From Undaria pinnatifida (taxonomy: Eukaryota > Sar > Phaeophyceae > Laminariales > Alariaceae), in NCBI GenBank assembly GCA_012845835.1, contig JABAKD010000012.1, forward strand, positions 14,207,695 to 14,271,694: DNA of 64,000 nucleotides, written 5' to 3'. Both the position numbers and the translations under genes were made by a program. Below are positions 11,060 to 23,345 of the stretch, one piece after another. The notes beneath the pieces were generated by a model that saw only the letters and a list, made by a program, of their open reading frames with translations, was not told the DNA's origin and made no database searches. Positions within the stretch are counted from its first letter, which is position 1; every line of letters begins with the position of its first letter.

Positions 11060-12640
11060 AGGTACATTCGAGTACCGGCGGGTAGTATGGCAGGACTACC
11101 AAAACAGCAGCAGCAGCAGCAGCAGAAATCGCCAAACCACCTCGTACCTCGAACGTATTGCTGCTGTATCATCACCTTTAGCAGTCCAACCATATGTACC
11201 TGGACCTTTTCTCCTCTCTTCTTCCCTATATGCGAGTACTCGTAGGTATGTATTGGCCTCGAGACTCATGAATCACGCAGCTTGCAACGTTGAATCTAGA
11301 CGGCTCAACTGGTCGAACTCACATCTGATGTACTGTTTAAAAAAAAAAACGAGCATTTAGACTATAGCACACCCTGCCAGCCGGCAGCCCGGGCACGGTG
11401 CAAGCACGCCCGAGGCCTCTTCAGACACAGCCGGGGTCGGGGAGCAAGATGAGGGAGTTTGTGGCCGAGGGGTGATTTCATCGCAAGCTAGCACGGCGAA
11501 ATCTCAAAACTACGTCTAAGAAGAGCTGGGGAGCGTTCTCCGAGCAGCAGCTGCATTTTGTACGTGTATTTATGTGACAACGAGGCAAGCTTACACAACA
11601 ACAATCATGCATAATGCCTAAGATGCATGATGTAGATCTGAGTTCCGACGAATAACATTTACTACCAGGTACTGGTATGAGATTGAGAAAAAAGTTCGAG
11701 AGTTATTGCGTGATTATGCCCCAAAAAACAGGAAGAGGGATGATCCGCGAAAACATTAAAAAAATCGTCCAAGACAAAGTAAGCGTATAATACTCGTGGT
11801 AGTATGGAGAAAAAGAAAGAAAGTGTTCCTACAAGTATTTACGCTCGGTTACTCCCTCTGTTGCAACCATATGTTCTAGAAAAAAACCAGGAACACCACA
11901 AAGAACCTGCGCGAGAGGCACATCATGAATTCATTCGTACATTTATTCGTACCGTGGTATTTCTTATTATGAGTGGTGAGTATTAACACCGCCGCCGGAA
12001 CGCAGAGGGGCCGGAATAGTATTAGATTCTTAGTTCGAGCTCGTTATTCGCTGACCGTATAGAATACCTTAATTGCCTTCTGATTAAAACGAACGAAAAA
12101 AAGAATGCTTCGAAGCATCACATCAGGGGACCTACCTGGTCTTACCCGGTGGTATGCTCATATTGTTCGACTCAGCTTGCTCGTCGTACCCCGCGAAAAA
12201 TAGGGCCATTGTACTGCTCGACTCAGACACCAAAAATCATCACAGAAAAGACAGCAAGCACGTAGTGCTGAAAGCACACAAAAAATGAATTCTTAGATAG
12301 TAAAAAACATCACAAAGAGGTAGAGGTTCAAATCGTAAACCTGCACACTACATGGTGCACAAATCCTTTCTCCGTTGTTTTTCCAGATTAAATCTTCTAC
12401 ATTTAGTCATCATTTTTTCTCCAGCTCCCTCCTGCTCATAACTCAAACCCGGGGTCATGTATAGCAAACTCTCCTCAGCCCTCCCTCCTCCTCTTTACAT
12501 ACTCCAACGTCAACGTTTACTCGTACTGTGCACAGATGCTCCGCGCAAAGCAGCAGGCATATACCAGGTACCATTATTCTTCCACGCGGATCACAACTGC
12601 AGGATTTAGCGTCCCCTCTATCAAGAAACAGTCCTAGGAA
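11060..12640. other. no gene recognised
   Basis: It holds a CAG run (11106-11120), TACCAGGTACTGGTA (11663-11677) and TACCAGGTACCA (12562-12573). No exon can be supported. Confidence 0.5.
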
Positions 12641-12646
12641 AATTGA

Positions 12647-12890
12647 GGAAGGAAGGAAGGAAGGAAGGAAGGAAGGAAGGAAGGAAGGAAGGAAGGAAGG
12701 AAGGAAGGAAGGAAGGAAGGAAGGAAGGAAGGAAGGAATGAAGGAAGGAAGGAAGGAAGGAATAACAAAGGAAGAGAGGGGGGGGAGGGAGGGAACGGAG
12801 GAGAAGAAACAACGTGGGGGGGGGAAGGGGGGGGGAAGGGGAGGAAGGAAGAACGTACGAAAGGAAGGAAAAAAAAAAAAAAAAAACGCG
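12647..12890. repeat. (GGAA)n microsatellite and purine tract
   Basis: About 120 bp of GGAA units followed by G/A-only sequence to about 12890. All long open frames across it are simple-sequence translations. Confidence 0.95.
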
Positions 12891-13254
12891 AGAGAGGGAG
12901 GGGGAGAGCGTTTAAATAATAGGCAAACAAACGAGGAAATCTCTTCCAGCACCACAGGTGGGGATCATCCTCAAACGTGTGTTCACGAACCACCGAAAAT
13001 CCTTGAAACTAGTCCAACTATAATAGCGGTGCATATCGATTGAGAATCGAGTTCGATCCGATATATCGACGTTCGATCCTTCAACATCGATATATCGAAA
13101 GTTTCGATATCGATACATCAAAACTACGATACGCCCCTATATAGGGCCGAAAACTACGAAATATTTACCCCCATTATCGATCCACGTAATTACTTGGGGC
13201 CGAAAACTGCGTAATATTTACCCGTAATACAGTCCCAAGTTCGTGCTTCTTGTG

Positions 13255-13370
13255 TACCCCTTTCTTTCTTTGTCTTTTTTTTTCTTTTTCTTTTTCTTTT
13301 TTTTATTTTCTTCTTTTTCTTTTTTTTATTTTCTTCTTTTCTTTGTTTATATTCCTTTTCTCTTTATTTT

Positions 13371-13426
<56 letters not shown>

Positions 13427-13432
13427 TTCCTC
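13255..13432. repeat. (CTTT)n pyrimidine tract
   Basis: T-rich sequence grading into CTTT units (about 13370-13430), complementary in base type to the GGAA tract 500 bp upstream. Confidence 0.93.
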
Positions 13433-13667
13433 TTCCACATGTTGCATTTAGTTATGATCTCTTCCAAACTCCTTTCTTTTAGCATCTGCAATTTGTCGGA
13501 TTCGTGTAGGGTCTGCTTCTGTACAGACTATAGCATAACATTTCTCGCAAGCTGACTCCGAAAGTGGCACCCAAACTTTGCAACAAGCAACGTTGCTAGA
13601 GATACCCCAACTCTGCGCTAGCAGTCAGCACACCATAGCCATTGCGCTAGCAATCAGCCCTGATTGT

Positions 13668-13880
13668 TAGCTCAGTGGTGTAAGCAAGACTATCCAGACG
13701 GAGCGGGAAAAAATGCGGCATAGCCAAACCGACGTTGGTTTAGGTGCACATAGAAGCTGTGGCACTCGTTGATGTAAGCAAGAACATTTTTACAGGAACC
13801 GAATGCGGCATACTCGAACTCATGACGAGCTTGTTTAGGCACATACTTCGAAGTGCAAGGTGTGGTATTCCTGAGTCCTT
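13668..13880 (+). repeat. imperfect ~85-bp tandem repeat
   Basis: GATGTAAGCAAGAAC, AATGCGGCATA and TTTAGGnGCACATA occur twice in the same order. The first unit opens with TTAGCTCAGTGGTGTAAG, which resembles a tRNA box A, but no box B follows. Confidence 0.6.
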
Positions 13881-14424
13881 ACCTCAGCTTCCTCACCATG
13901 AGGGTTTTTAACACGGTCTTCCACGTTACGCTGCCCGTAAGAAACCTGGGTGCAGTCGGTCAACGAAGGGTCAAGGGATCAAGGGCGACAGGTGTAGCAA
14001 TTTTTGGACAAAACACTGGTGGCTGACGGTATGATACTAATCAACTAGTCAACTGACGAGCTCACCCAATATCGTTGAAATACGGTTTGAGTTGTACAGT
14101 AGTACTCAGCAGTACTCGTTATACCTGCTGCTGCATATACACCCGGTACCTAATGTAGGCAATGGCATTGATTTTGTCCATCGGTTTGCACTTTCACAAT
14201 TTTTCTCGCAAACTCAGTATTTGCGGGAGACACGACGAAATATATCAGGAGAGGAAAGGAGCCTCAAAAATAAAGTATTAATAGGTGCTACATCGTACCT
14301 CTGCTCTATCGTACACAGCACACGTCCGGTGCCGCCCATGACAAGGGCTACATAGGTCTTCGCCCAGCTCCGGCAAAAATGGTTCATACGCACCAGGTAC
14401 TTGGCATTACCCGTATTAACGCAT

Positions 14425-14500
14425 TTACGAGTGGAAACCCTTTTTGGAGACATAAGTACTTGAAGCTAGTATAGGGAGGGGTTTGGGAGCTCTGAAGGGG
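14425..14500 (+). repeat. GGAAACCC-TTTTTGG dispersed repeat
   Basis: It shares GGAAACCCTTTTTGGAGACA, ACTTGAAGCTAGTATAGGGA and GGTTTGGG with 58290-58380. Weaker copies lie at 43500-43550, 45065-45123, 60345-60420 and, on the minus strand, 62745-62825. Confidence 0.7.
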
Positions 14501-15479
14501 AAAACTGCACCCTCCTTTTTGGGGATAAGCTTGAAACTAGAATGCAACAAAGGGTTACCCTCCAACCCCAACCCCAGCCGCTTGGGGAAAAAAAATCGGA
14601 AGCAAGACGTCATAAGAGTAAGACGTGATACGAGTACGAGGGTAGGACGATGGCGACCAAATTGTGTTCGGGTTGGAAAACATTTACTATTAGTGTTGAA
14701 ACCGAAGGACGTCACATCTCAAGGCCAACCAAACCCAACAGAAAACTAGGTTGGAATAGAAAAACAAACGGTACGAGGAAAACGTACCTCCAACCCTAAC
14801 TTTTCGCTGATTTTTTTGGTGGGTAGCGTTGGATTTGGTCTTGGACGGTTGCGACATTGGACGGTTTCGATACTATCAGTGATATTATATGCTTTCCTAC
14901 CCAACTCTTACCCAACTTAAGTTGGTCAGAGTGTGTGTTCTTCCTATTAAACTGACGATGCTATCACCCATCACCCATTTGCACCCAGCATAACCAGCAT
15001 CCGCGCCGATGCCTCCTCATAAAAGAGAGACGACCTATTAATATATACACACAAACTACAAACCACAGCTACACAAACACGGCAATGTGATCTGGACATG
15101 CAATGCCGAACGCAGTAAACACGAGGGCCGAAGATAAGCGTGACGCGGGGTACGATAGAGGAGCGCCAACCAATGTGTTTTTTGCTGAGGTTTCTTGTTT
15201 GGGGAGCTCAAGACCTCTCCCAAAAAACTGATGGCAGAGGGAAAAAAAAAAAAAAAAAACTAACTGCTTGACCGGATTGAAAAACCTGATGGCCTAGGCG
15301 CACGACGATAATCACGCCAAAAAAAATAAATAACAATAATGGCCTATTTCCGACGATAGTATTTTTGGGCTAAGGAGCCCCGTCATTCAGAACAATTTTT
15401 CGACAAAAAAAGGTACACCTTAATGCCTTTAACGTAGCTCGCGTCGCTTCCAGCAGAAGAGTACGTCCAGAGTGATACA

Positions 15480-15480
<1 letters not shown>
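14501..15480. other. no gene recognised; one dispersed repeat copy
   Basis: Anonymous DNA. About 14985-15045 shares CCAGCATAACCAG and CCGnGCCGAT with 18175-18280. Confidence 0.5.
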
Positions 15481-15482
<2 letters not shown>

Positions 15483-15512
<30 letters not shown>

Positions 15513-15532
15513 CCTCCGGCGGATGGGGAAAA
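15483..15532 (+). repeat. poly-T with ATCCTCCGGCGGATGGGG end
   Basis: About 28 T precede ATCCTCCGGCGGATGGGG, the same motif seen inverted at 1604-1621. This suggests a retroposon terminus. Confidence 0.6.
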
Positions 15533-16550
15533 TTGATACAAGTATTATACCATCATCGACGGCTGCTGTCCGGAGTAACGTCATCGCATCGAGGGTTCAT
15601 GAACGCCCCCAGGCATGAAATATACCAGGCACAGTAGTTTAGGCCGACGAATAAGAAACAGCTTATTAATTAGTATGAACGTCAGGTTCAATCTTTTGGG
15701 CGGGGGTAATAAATTTGGGATCAAGAACTGGCTTTCAGCGGCGAGCGCTTCGCTGATTCCTATAGAACAGGCCATGTTTAAGGCCGCGCAAGGTTGGCGA
15801 CACAATGGGGTCTCAAGCCTTGCTCAGATTAGGTATTTCGTTTGTTGGCGGGTCCATACTGTGCAATGTACGGTAAGTATGATGTGTATGACAAGCGGCC
15901 ACAAGAAGTGTCCTCAATACCTCCATAACGACGCTGATGACGAGAATGTTTTCACATTATTCGCTAAATTTCGCTGAAATGTAGGCCGTGGTAGCAAAAA
16001 GCACGCTAGTTGTCTCGTCGACAAAAAAAAGACGCACTAATGCGTAAGGACGCAAGGAAACTGTACAAAATGCTGTGTGGTAAACCATCCCCTATCCGCT
16101 CCCCGCGCCCCTTCCAAAAGTATCCATGGCACCACTCTAGACTGAAATGTAAAGACTGACGGCGTATTAATATTATTACACATCAACCGGTCTCTGCATT
16201 CCAGTGCAAACTAGTACGTACGCCCAAACATACACACTGGGCGAGGTCACAAGTACGACACAAATGCATAACAGTACCATTATACAAGCTTCCCCTTCAG
16301 CATGTGGTTGGCTTCCAATGCCGGGGGTGTAGAAAGTTGAAAGGGGGGGGGGGAGGGGGGTCTTCAAAACTAAGCAAAAGCAAATAGCTATAGCGTGCAA
16401 GTAGCCCGGCGAGCAACACCAGCCATCCCAGACTAGGTTATGGCTTTAGTCTGGAGAGCAACGGGTATCACCTCATCTAGTACCCGCACGATGTGGCAGG
16501 ATCCACTCGACACTGCATGCAGACGCACCCCACATGGCCGAACGTTGGCC
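15533..16550. other. no gene recognised
   Basis: Contains a G-run (about 16340-16360) but no supportable exon or repeat. Confidence 0.5.
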
Positions 16551-17140
16551 CGGACATTGTTTGGGCGACGTGGGCGGCGTAGAGGCGAAGGAGTCGATAC
16601 AAAACAAGGACGGGTAGAGCACAGGGGCAACACAAGGTGACGCAGGAAATGGGGAGTATGGGGTAAGGAACGGGAGGGAGACGGAGGTGGTCGACGAAGA
16701 CGCAAGAGCATCGACACACACACGAGGTAAGGTAGGAAACGGGGGAGGGGACCGCGTCTACGGCAGGGAGGATACCCCACGTTCTCTACCGAGCTAAGGC
16801 GACTCACACGAGTGGGTCGATAACTTCTCCCAAAACGAACTTTAACGCGGTTTGTTGGAGCAGCTTGACAAATACTCCCATGGTGATGCCTACCGCGGAG
16901 TCGAAAACGCACATAACAGCTAGTCATTCGCGCGAGTGTGGCTCTGCGCCGATAAAAAATGAGCCCCTGATAGTGATCCTGCCGTAGGCTTGTTCGAGGA
17001 GATTATCGGCCGTAGAGACAAGAGTGCCCATGCAACAGAAGGTGGGGTAGGGAAGGGGGCCGAAGGTGGTCGGCATAGAGCCAAGAGCGGCGATGCAACA
17101 CGGGGAAATGAAAGGAAGAGAGTGGTCGGCGTACACACCG
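16551..17140. repeat. degenerate ~90-bp tandem repeat in two blocks
   Basis: Blocks 16560-16760 and 17000-17140 repeat a GTGGTCGRCGTAGAGRCRAAG-like core followed by CGATGCAACAC-like and GGGGAAnGGGAGG-like stretches. Open frames on either strand here are repeat translations. Confidence 0.6.
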
Positions 17141-17296
17141 GGTGTAAATTAGCCTCACACGTAATGGGGTATTGCTTACGACGGGCGGTATACATCTTGT
17201 ATACAAACCACCTCACAACAAACGGTATACTTCGAAGTACCAGGTATGAAGGATTGGTTAGACAACCGCCACATGTTTTCTTTTCCTCGTTTCTTT

Positions 17297-17420
17297 ATTT
17301 TTATCGTCCGGATGGGGGAAAAAAAATAAAGCTCAAGCTCACATTGTTTCCACGTGTTTTCACACATGTTGCGTGTCAATTTAACTCAATTGTATTCGCA
17401 ATCCAGAGCTAGCTGTCGTA
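17297..17420 (+). repeat. ATCCTCCGGCGGATGGGG family, copy 2
   Basis: Aligned block by block with the reverse complement of 1500-1622 (see that entry). Confidence 0.65.
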
Positions 17421-17733
17421 TCCTTCAGGTACCTTGGTAACCGTGTAAATAAATTACCTCACGAGCAACATTGCCCAGACAAGCGATGCATATCGTGTGT
17501 TATGAATGATCCTCATAAGGAACGGTATACCGGCTAGACAGGTGGGTTCGCTGCATGCATGCATTAGCAGTACAGCACCTCGTACTCTGTATGCACCGTG
17601 CACATAAATCGCAAGAAACGGTACTACTGGTTAAGACAAGCAGCATATATCGTATACAAAAAAAATCCTCACACGAAACGGGTGGCGCATCTTCATCGTG
17701 GAAGAACACACGTGGCCCGGACTCCTCACGAGT

Positions 17734-18150
17734 TACCAATGGCTGAAGCTGGAGGTCAGCACGCGCAGGGGGAGGGAGCAATGCCCGGGTATTTGCGGAA
17801 GAGAGTGGGGAGGTTTTAGTTATATTAGCGCTACGAGGTATGATGATGACGATAATGATGGTGGTTTTTGCACAGTTCATAGCTCATTTATCTGCATCTA
17901 GCCCTCAAAACCAGCAGAAGGCAAGCTAAGAAATGGCATACCTGGTACAGTATAAAAGTACGCCGTAGCACATGAGAAATTGGGAGATAATAAGTAAATC
18001 TCAAACGGCTATTAACTTTGTGCTTAAAAAATAGCGTGGGACATGGTCTGCCTCACATTTGTCAGCAATGGTTGAAGCCAAAAACAGGGGTGGGGAACCC
18101 TGACAACGTCCGGTTATTGGCGGCAGAGAGTGGGAAGGTGTTGGGCAAAT
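17734..18150 (+). repeat. direct repeat pair ~330 bp apart
   Basis: 17734-17825 and 18062-18150 share CAATGGnTGAAGCnnnAA, then TATTnGCGGnAGAGAGTGGG and AGGT. They are diverged copies of one segment. Confidence 0.55.
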
Positions 18151-18174
18151 TTCTTGTTGCTGTCGTTGTTCTTG

Positions 18175-18280
18175 TGTTGATCACATTAAACCGTTCTGTC
18201 TACCCATCGACATCCAGCATAACCAGAATCCGTGCCGATCCTTCATGCAAGAGAGAAACAAGCTCTGCGGTCGCACACTT
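18175..18280 (+). repeat. AAACCGTTCT-CATCCAGC dispersed repeat
   Basis: Shares CACATTAAACCGTTCT, CGACATCCAGCA and AGCTCTGnGGTC with 48160-48255. A third copy is at 38-118 and a partial one at 14985-15045. Confidence 0.7.
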
Positions 18281-18361
18281 CGGACAACCAACAAAAGGCA
18301 AGTCAAGAAAACGGCATACCCTGCTACATCAGTAGTGCGTCACAGCACTTAACAAAGTGGG

Positions 18362-18440
18362 AGATGCCACCACCACCACCACCACCAACATCACCACCAC
18401 CACCACTACCATCACCTCCACTACCACCGCCAACACCGCT
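18362..18440. repeat. (CCA)n-type microsatellite
   Basis: A run of CCA/CAC triplets with minor interruptions. Confidence 0.85.
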
Positions 18441-18964
18441 ATACCATTGCCTGTCGGTTCTGTGCTGTGGTTGCTCCATGGGACATATGCTATTGTTGTC
18501 TAGAAACAAGTGTTTAACTCTCAGGTTGACGGGGTTGACATAGCCCAGATCTGACGGCATGTCGTTCGGCGTTCTGTGCACCATAAAACGGATACCCTAT
18601 GCCATAAAACGGTACACCCTAGCCCATAAAACGGTGAAAGTCAACGTGAGTACGGGTGATGATAGAAGCCAATCTACCACGATCGTAGGGTTTTTGCCCA
18701 GACCACGGGACTGTGGGGCCTTGGCCAATGAGCGCTGCTCATGTACTAAAAGGTGACTTCTGCGGCGGACTAGCTTTTAGCCCCATACCGGCAAGTGGCG
18801 CTGGACACCACAGTCATATCTGGTACCAGGTACCGTTTTATGGCTGAGGCCCAAATACCTACCGTCTTTACGGTACGTACGTAGGGTTTGTGGCCAGATC
18901 ATGGTACAGCCGTGCCCTGGCCAAGGAGCGCTCCCGACGTAACGTGCTTTCTGTGGAGAATTTG

Positions 18965-19200
18965 CTCTTCTTTTTATTAAGTCATCACGTTTTTCCCTCC
19001 AGCTCAGCCCCTAAGAGCTTTTACCCTCAGCGGCCTTCTGGGCAAGCCGTGGTCGCAGGTGTCTTCGCTTCTCCTCCCCACCGTGCATGTCTTCATCTTA
19101 TTTCGTTTTTGATTGCGCATAGCGTTCAGCATTCCCACTTTTCAGCTTTTTGTGCGGTTTGCGTCGAGTTTATGCCGGAATGCGGCGACTAAACCCCGCT
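18965..19200 (+). mobile_element. SINE body, headless copy
   Basis: Shares CAGCTCA, AAGAGnTTTTACCC, GTCGCAGGTGTCTTC, CGCATAG and CAGCTTTTT in order with 33335-33600. The GTGCnTGnCTTCAT block links both to the SINE copies at 7365 and 46940. Confidence 0.6.
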
Positions 19201-19261
19201 GTGCTCGTTAGATGGCCAATCTCTTGAGCACCTTGTTATCAATAGTAGAAGTAAGTCGCGA

Positions 19262-19453
19262 TCATCGCACCTTCCCGTCGCCAATGTACGACGCAAGCTC
19301 CAACCTATCCTCTTCTCCCGGTCCTTGGTCCTGCCCCGCCACGCGATACTCGACCACGTCAAGCTCGAACAACTTGCCCTGCTGGTGACCAACAACCAAA
19401 ATCGGTGAGCATCGACGACGATGCATCGACAACGATGGGAGCGTGTCGAACAT
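19262..19453 (-). CDS. possible coding exon, unknown protein
   Basis: One minus frame reads SPILVVGHQQGKLFELDVVE, a sequence with globular, beta-propeller-like texture, unlike the low-complexity frames nearby. A donor-like GTGCGA follows GACGGGAAG near 19268. Its acceptor and parent gene could not be fixed. It may belong with the first exon at 20936-21142. Confidence 0.3.
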   Translation of the reverse strand: MFDTLPSLSMHRRRCSPILVVGHQQGKLFELDVVEYRVAGQDQGPGEEDRLELASYIGDGKVR

Positions 19454-20935
19454 GGAAGCAAAGATGCAAAGCTGTCAGGAGAAGCCAGGTGTGGGTTTTG
19501 GGCGTTGTATGTCACATCTTCTGGGAATCTCGCACTATCATCCTTATTATATAATACGCTAAGGTGGTCGTGACCTTTTTTTTTTAACTTTGAAAATATC
19601 TTGGTTATAACACCCCTCCCCAAAAGCTGCGACTTCCGAGCTCCACTCGGCCTCCGGCGGCCCCGCGGTGCCGCCACGTCTCATCCGCACAGCAGCACTC
19701 CGACGTGCCGGCGAAAGAACGGGCGTCGGTGCCCCACCTCGGCGAGGGGGGAGCGTGGAAATTGCTCTCCCGGGGACGACTCGTTTGCCCCCCCCCGCTT
19801 TTTCTTCGTCGCTGCCCGCTATTTTTTTTTTTCGAACTCCAACTATATTAAACTTCCGAATTGCTTTTCGGGGCACGGCGCCTATACCTGGGGAACTTTT
19901 TGTAAGGATCCAGCGATATGATTGGCTTACAGGCAGCAAATTCGGCAAATGAAACACGAGTTTTGTCAGGATTTTGTAAGGATAGACAAATGTGATTGGC
20001 GATGATTGCACCGAGCTACGCGCTGTGATCGCGCCGCGTCTCTCAGGGAGAGAAGAGAGACCGCAAGCGGGACCGTGCGCAGCGCAGACACCGGACAACC
20101 GACACCACAGCCGGCTCCTCAGCACCATGCTGGTGTGGCGGCTATGTACGCTTTGGTACGTCTAATTGCGGCTCTTCCCCCGTCTGTTTCTTGTTCATAC
20201 AAGGTCCTCAAGAACCAACCAACTGCTCCCCGCGTACCAGGTGTACGGTGTACTGCTGCAACCAACTAACTGTTCCCCGCGTACCAGGTGTACAGCTGTA
20301 CGTACTGCTGCACTGCTCTATGTAGTAAATGTTTGGGCGGTGGGTGGGTGGAGGATGCACTGCGTCGTCCGTGGTGGGTGGGTGGGCCGTTCCGTATGTG
20401 GGAGTCTTTTTTTGTCCTGTGGGAGATTAATCTTTTTTTTTGTTTCTAAAATACCGGCCTCCCACTGGTGCTTGGGAGTACCACCGGCCCCACGGCTGCA
20501 CTCCTGCCCTTTACTACCGTACGTACTGCTGCACTGCCGTACTGCCCAGTTATTATTTTGTTATTTTAGTACTTACATATCATACAGAGGATGATACAGC
20601 ACCAATTTGTTTTTGTCCGCCATACCGGCCGGCAACAGGCATACTTCGGGAGAACCACTACTAATAGTACTATTGATACCTGGTACTGACTACCAGTAAC
20701 AGAGCCCTCTGGTGCATGCCTGGTACCAGGTACCAGGTATATCACATGACCGTAACTCTGTTTCCAAGTAGTTTACTGCGGGAAACGTGAGTGCAGCTCT
20801 AAAAGCGCGGCGCAAATGTCAACGCCGGAACATGTTGCTTTCGTGTTGGATACCACCATAGGCATAGGCTACAAGTGCAGTGCAAGGCACACTATTCCCT
20901 GCTGCTGCGGTGCATACGCCATCTCGACCGCTTAC

Positions 20936-21142
20936 CTCCCAGTCGATTTCTCCTCTCGATGCTTGCATTAGAGAAGGCCCAGTCCGTCGTGATGACACAT
21001 GTTGCTGTTGTTGTTGATGTTGCTGAGGTTGTCCTCTCTTCCTTTTGAAAGAGCAAGGCCCCCTTGTAGACGACACCAAGAAAGACCCCGACCACTCGCA
21101 TCGAAGTACACATACCAAGGCAACGAGCGTAGCAGACTTCAT
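20936..21142 (-). CDS. first exon, signal-peptide-like N-terminus, unknown product
   Basis: ATG at 21142 follows a fair context (AGCACC). The protein starts MKSATLVALVCVLRCEWSGS: a short hydrophobic signal, then SGSFLVSSTRG. This resembles the signal/transit junction with a conserved Phe known from stramenopile plastid preproteins. A Gln/His run follows (CAG/CAA/CAT codons). The exon is exactly 69 codons to donor GTAAGC. The rest of the gene was not found with confidence to the left. Confidence 0.45.
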
Positions 21143-21304
21143 GGTGCTGCCGTCGTGGTGCCCTCGGAGGTCCTACAAGCAGCACGGCAGCAAATATGGT
21201 TGGATATATCATCAGCGGTTTTCAATAGAGTTCGAAGGCGCACCCGTTTAAGTGAGTTCGAGGCGAAATTTGAAATTTGTGAAACGTGCGTGAAACGGTC
21301 GTGA

Positions 21305-22985
21305 AACGGTGAAACGGCACCAGCGAAACCGACAACCGAAAGTTCGGAGTCGAAACGTTGTGCTTTTCCCGCTCAACGATCTCACGCCTGCGGGATGAAG
21401 ACGTCGTGGAGGGGACGGTGGGCCTGCCTACCCGCTTGCTCTCCTGCTGCAGAACAGTGTTTGTTTTCTACACCGTTCTTTCGATACCGATCATCGACAT
21501 CGAGCACACTCAATGTCCGAGCCGGTCCCTAGAGAGAGCATACTAAGAGAATAGGGTCGAAGAGGTATCGTCCTGCCCCTCTGGCCAGTATGACCCTTGC
21601 AGCACGCAGCGTGGAGAGACTCGGCGTTTACAATCGCCCCACGACCGACAACATCAACAACGACAACAACAGGTGGGTGGATCGGGGGCGGACGGATTGC
21701 TAAAAAACAGCGAGATACGGCATCCTTTACGTAGCAAGCACTACTACTACAACTGACTGGCTAGACTATACTGCTGTGTACAACGTATAGGCTTGAGGTC
21801 TGCAATGCACGCTGGTGTCGGTATGCTCTACTCCCTCCCTCACGTCTAACATTCTCGTAGATACTGCACAGCAAGACCACAAGGCAGTAGGTCGACGTCT
21901 AGGTAGCAGCTCCCTGTGCAGGACGCTCATCCGATTATATACTCCTCGACGACGGGTTCTGGTCGTCAAAACAGTCTAATTTTGAGCGAGTATTCTGAAC
22001 ATTTAACGAGCGCCCCCCGTCGCGGATGTAATGGACCCTTCTGCTACGTACTGTTCAATAGTACCCGCAAATAAATCACACAGTAAGCGCAAGTAGTTTG
22101 TCACCAAAAACGTGGGTGCGGGGTTAACCGATGCAACACCGCTGTAGGAGGGTACGGTTCACGTGTTTTGAAGGAGCCTCAACATGTTTGAAGTACACTT
22201 GGCATACTACGTCCTGATGCAGCATATAGACTCCCATGTACTTGCTGCTTGCTGTACTGATGCTGTGTGCTGATGGTGTATTGATGCTGCGGTGTCGCAC
22301 GAGGAACATTCAGGTCTTCCTTCAACCTGCATGTTGCCATCTGACTTACAACATGCCCTCTTTGAACCAGGTGTCAAGTTTGCAGTAAACGTACACCTCT
22401 GGAAAAACGCCTGGAGAACGCCTGCTCAAAGTTTCCTGGACATCGGACGGCGACTGACGTTTCGTCGGTAGCTTCGCAGCTGATGGCAATACCCGCCTTT
22501 GAGGTATGACTGGTATGATTGATACTTCATATGATCTATATACATTGCATGAATGGTGATCGGTATGAATTATATGAAAGGTATGAACGATGAATGGCAT
22601 GGGTGGTATGAGTGATGCATGGTACACGTTCTTCTCGTCACCCCCAAGGTTTATATTTTACACACACCCTTCTTTAGTTACTGTGATGTGATATGTGATG
22701 CCGACATGCACGATATAACATATGTGCGGGCATCCGAGCACGTGAGCGTTTTGTGCGTGCGATCCGGAAATAAACCCTCCGCAGCTAGTTGGCTTTTACG
22801 TCGGCGGCTGATTGATGCTGTGCTTCTTAACCCCCTTTTAGAATTATCACTCATTTTTCACTCGTTTTCGGGGCCAACCTACTTGGAATCACTGTGGAAT
22901 TATTGGTGCAGCGGTAAAATAATCAAGTGAAAAATAGACTGACTGGTAGCTATTAATAATTATGACTGGCTCCACTACGGTTTCT
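21305..22985. other. no gene recognised
   Basis: Anonymous DNA. A degenerate GGTATGA repeat lies at about 22500-22620. Confidence 0.5.
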
Positions 22986-22989
22986 CAAC

Positions 22990-23345
22990 CCCACCGTTAC
23001 GAAACTCCGTTTGCTTTGCTTCTTTGGATGCACACAGCGAGCGCCAGACGGATTGGGAGGTAGAAGACCCTGACTCGCAACATGGCCGCCTTGTTCGTCT
23101 GCGAGGGCACTCGCGATTCTGCAGTAGTTTCGATTTTTTTAACGCACATTATACTTCTACTCCTTACTTTCTCCAAGACGGCTTGTTCGCACGCAGCCCG
23201 TTTGCTTCACTTTTAGGGATGCTCACGACGCATCATACGTTACCTTGTTTGTCTCCCTCCTGGACGAATACAGCACACGCCGGGGTGGAAGGTCAAACGC
23301 CTGGCTCGTAACATGGCCGCCGTCTTCGTTCGCGAGGGTAACGAC
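22990..23345 (+). promoter_or_regulatory. tandemly duplicated promoter/start region
   Basis: 22990-23110 and 23195-23345 share CCGTTTGCTT, TTnGGATGC, CTCGnAACATGGCCGCC and TTCG..GCGAGGG. The upstream copy begins a 44-residue frame at 23082-23216, starting MAALFVCEG beside MAAVFVREG downstream, and ends in TAG. Confidence 0.65.

Noticed and set aside
12455-13043. Long frames rich in PSFLPSFL or EGRKEGRK
   Set aside because: Translations of the (GGAA)n microsatellite on both strands; present in all frames.
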